Below, one piece after another: positions 4,977 through 6,069 of a stretch of DNA of 6,069 bases; positions within the stretch are counted from its first letter, which is position 1, and every line of letters begins with the position of its first letter. The position numbers and the translations under genes were made by a program. Under the pieces are notes generated by a model. That model was not told the origin of the DNA. It searched no databases and saw nothing but the letters and a program-made list of their open reading frames with translations. Source of the DNA: Burkholderiales bacterium (lineage in GTDB: Bacteria > Pseudomonadota > Gammaproteobacteria > Burkholderiales > Casimicrobiaceae); NCBI GenBank assembly GCA_031277445.1, contig JAITMH010000004.1:1-6069 (forward strand), given 5' to 3'.

Positions 4977-5732
4977 TTACGCCATATACATTCCGCCATT
5001 GACATGGAGCGTCACGCCAGTCACATAACCGGCGCGTGGGCTTGCCAGAAAACCAACGGCATGAGCAATGTCGGCCACCTCGCCCAACCGCCCTGCCGGA
5101 ACAACCTTCAACAACGCCTCCTTCTGAGCTTCCGGAAGCGCTTGCGTCATGTCCGTGTCGATAAAACCGGGCGACACACAATTGACCGTAATGCCGCGAC
5201 TGCCCACCTCCTGCGCCAGCGACTTGGAAAAACCGATCAGCGCTGCCTTCGCCGCCGCGTAATTCGTCTGTCCGGCGTTCCCCATCGAACCGACCACCGA
5301 GCCGATCTGAATGATGCGTCCAAAACGCACCTTCATCATGCCGCGCAACACAGCACGCGACAAGCGGAACACCGACTTCAAATTCGTGTCCATAATCGCG
5401 TCCCACTCCTCGTCCTTCATTCGCATCAACAAATTGTCGCGGGTAATTCCTGCATTGTTGACCAGAATCGACGGCGACCCACCGCACACCTTTTCAAACT
5501 CGCCCAGCACCCGCTCGACGCCCGTTTCGTCCTTCACATCCAGCACCATGCCGACGCCGTTATAGCCGCCCTCTTTCAGATACGCGGTAATCCTGGCGGC
5601 GCCTTCGTCACTCGTCGCCGTGCCGACCACCGTAGCGCCCGCCGCCGCCAGTTCCAGCGCAATCGCCCGTCCGATACCGCGTGTCGCGCCGGTCACCAGT
5701 GCGCGTTGTCCTGTCAATTCCTGTGCTTGCAT
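4977..5732 (-). CDS. fabG: 3-oxoacyl-[acyl-carrier-protein] reductase
   Basis: 251 residues, a classical short-chain dehydrogenase with the expected family length. It reduces 3-oxoacyl-ACP to 3-hydroxyacyl-ACP with NADPH in each elongation cycle. Visible marks are the cofactor loop TGATRGIG (14-21), NNAG (92-95), N117, catalytic S145, Y158 and K162 (YxxxK in NYAAAKAAL), PG (188-189), and the C-terminal [14 protein letters not shown], which is diagnostic of FabG. The ATG is supported by AGGAGA (5738-5743) 6 nt upstream. acpP follows on the same strand after 203 bp, which makes FabG the clear call rather than another SDR. No fabD is found upstream, where it usually sits; that side is repeat-rich non-coding DNA. 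Confidence 0.96.
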   Translation of the reverse strand: MQAQELTGQRALVTGATRGIGRAIALELAAAGATVVGTATSDEGAARITAYLKEGGYNGVGMVLDVKDETGVERVLGEFEKVCGGSPSILVNNAGITRDNLLMRMKDEEWDAIMDTNLKSVFRLSRAVLRGMMKVRFGRIIQIGSVVGSMGNAGQTNYAAAKAALIGFSKSLAQEVGSRGITVNCVSPGFIDTDMTQALPEAQKEALLKVVPAGRLGEVADIAHAVGFLASPRAGYVTGVTLHVNGGMYMA

Positions 5733-5756
5733 TCGTTTCTCCTGAATTTTTGCTTT

Positions 5757-5776
5757 AACGATTACGGTTAATCGTT
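5757..5776. promoter_or_regulatory. Palindrome in the fabG leader, possible operator
   Basis: The perfect 8-bp arms AACGATTA (5757-5764) and TAATCGTT (5769-5776) flank CGGT, 24 bp upstream of the fabG ATG. It could be an operator for a dimeric regulator or a hairpin in the 5' leader. A -10-like TAAAAT lies just upstream on the minus strand (about 5778-5783) without a convincing -35. I cannot match the arms to a known regulator site. Confidence 0.4.
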
Positions 5777-5837
5777 CATTTTAACCGCAAAGACAGGGAT
5801 CAGAGGTCAGGAATCAGGGATCAGACCAGATAACGGC

Positions 5838-5871
5838 GTCATTGCGAGGAACGAAGTGACGAAGCAATCCA
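5838..5871. repeat. REP-like intergenic unit
   Basis: The unit begins GTCATTGCGAGGAACGAAG and has inverted ends ATTGC (5841-5845) and GCAAT (5864-5868). The same motif style is widely dispersed between genes in proteobacterial genomes. Only one copy is in the window, so its repeat nature here rests on recognition rather than on a second copy. Confidence 0.5.
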
Positions 5872-5887
5872 GCAAGCGTAGCCTGGA

Positions 5888-5925
5888 CAAGCGAAGCGCG
5901 TCATCCCAAGCGAAGCGCGTCATCC
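5888..5925. repeat. Perfect 19-bp tandem repeat, two copies
   Basis: CAAGCGAAGCGCGTCATCC occurs at 5888-5906 and 5907-5925 with no mismatch and no spacer. A degenerate relative (TGCGCGAAGTCGCAGAACC) follows at 5926-5944. The identical copies suggest a recent duplication within the repeat block. Confidence 0.85.
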
Positions 5926-5997
5926 TGCGCGAAGTCGCAGAACCAGGAAACAAAAACATGATTTAACCGCAAAGAACGCAAAGAAAAAAACCTTAAC

Positions 5998-6024
5998 CAC
6001 GAAAAACACGAAAGCCACGAAAAA
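5998..6024. repeat. 9-bp tandem repeat, three copies
   Basis: CACGAAAAA, CACGAAAGC and CACGAAAAA follow one another directly. Just before them CGCAAAGAA is repeated twice (5968-5985), also with a 9-bp period. The region is A-rich and resembles dispersed CACGAAA-type intergenic repeats. Confidence 0.75.
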
Positions 6025-6069
6025 ATGATCGTTTGCGCGAAGCGGAGAATCGTAGGCTGGCGATGAGCG

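Larger units (their letters stand above)
5777..6069. repeat. Gene-free composite of short intergenic repeats upstream of fabG
   Basis: No credible gene lies in this stretch. Its parts from left to right are: TTTAACCGCAAAGA (5780-5793); CAGGGATCAGA twice (5794-5804 and 5815-5825) with a degenerate copy between; a REP-like unit with ATTGC/GCAAT ends (5838-5871); a 19-bp tandem repeat (5888-5925); a CTGCG/CGCAG hairpin (5925-5940); TTTAACCGCAAAGA again (5962-5975); CGCAAAGAA twice (5968-5985); a 9-bp CACGAAAAA repeat three times (5998-6024); and the start of what may be another unit at 6045-6069. Pieces such as GTCATTGCGAGGAACGAAG resemble dispersed repeats known from many environmental proteobacteria. 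Confidence 0.7.

Noticed and set aside
4534..5487. A 317-codon minus-strand frame in which acpP is the C-terminal part
   Set aside because: The part upstream of 4773 has no recognisable protein features and overlaps fabG in another frame. The ACP has its own ribosome-binding site and normal length, so this is a chance open frame, not a fusion.
5004..5771. A 255-codon plus-strand frame opposite fabG
   Set aside because: It is fully antisense to an intact fabG, rich in His and Arg, and has no domain.
5888..6024. Possible CRISPR array
   Set aside because: The repeats are 9 or 19 bp, directly tandem and without unique spacers, and no cas gene is nearby.
5924..6069. Open minus-strand frame entering from the right edge, as a possible end of fabD
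   Set aside because: The translation is a low-complexity run of Phe and Val produced by the A-rich 9-bp repeats and does not resemble FabD.

Overview
The window looks like a proteobacterial chromosome, most likely a betaproteobacterium. This rests on the acyl carrier protein and aspartokinase sequences, the encoded CCA on the tRNA, and intergenic repeats of a type common in environmental Betaproteobacteria. The assignment is inferred from protein resemblance, not from a search. The window falls into an accessory part (1-1646) and a core-metabolism part (1647-6069). Every gene from 334 to 5732 is on the minus strand, so the core part is read from right to left.

Accessory part. An integrative element (prophage or genomic island) ends against the 3' end of a tRNA-Ser(GCU) gene. 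Next to the tRNA is a 384-residue P4-type tyrosine integrase (334-1488, minus). Facing it, with stop codons directly abutting, is an AlpA-family DNA-binding protein (133-333, plus). A 25-codon micro-ORF (59-136) lies upstream of alpA in a tight stop-start arrangement, after the last codons of an unrecognised gene (2-58). The 158 bp between the integrase and the tRNA hold an ordered control region: four copies of a 10-bp direct repeat and a 22-bp near-perfect palindrome placed between the -35 and -10 boxes of a candidate int promoter. The rest of the element lies to the left, outside the window.

Core part, in transcription order: fabG (beta-ketoacyl-ACP reductase), acpP (acyl carrier protein), fabF (beta-ketoacyl-ACP synthase II), lysC (aspartokinase), tRNA-Ser(GCU). 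FabG, AcpP and FabF form the elongation core of type II fatty acid synthesis. AcpP carries the acyl chain, FabF condenses it with malonyl-ACP, and FabG reduces the product. LysC starts the aspartate family of amino acids (Lys, Met, Thr and diaminopimelate). It has an internal start with a good ribosome-binding site, which predicts a separate regulatory beta subunit. Hairpins and promoter-like boxes between fabG, acpP and fabF suggest that acpP is expressed partly on its own.

Right end. From 5733 to 6069 there is no credible gene. Where fabD would usually lie upstream of fabG there is a palindrome close to the fabG start, followed by a patchwork of short direct, tandem and inverted repeats. 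The clearest candidates for something new are the micro-ORF/alpA/int module with its operator-like control region and the composite repeat block upstream of fabG. Nothing here amounts to a complete new multi-gene system.
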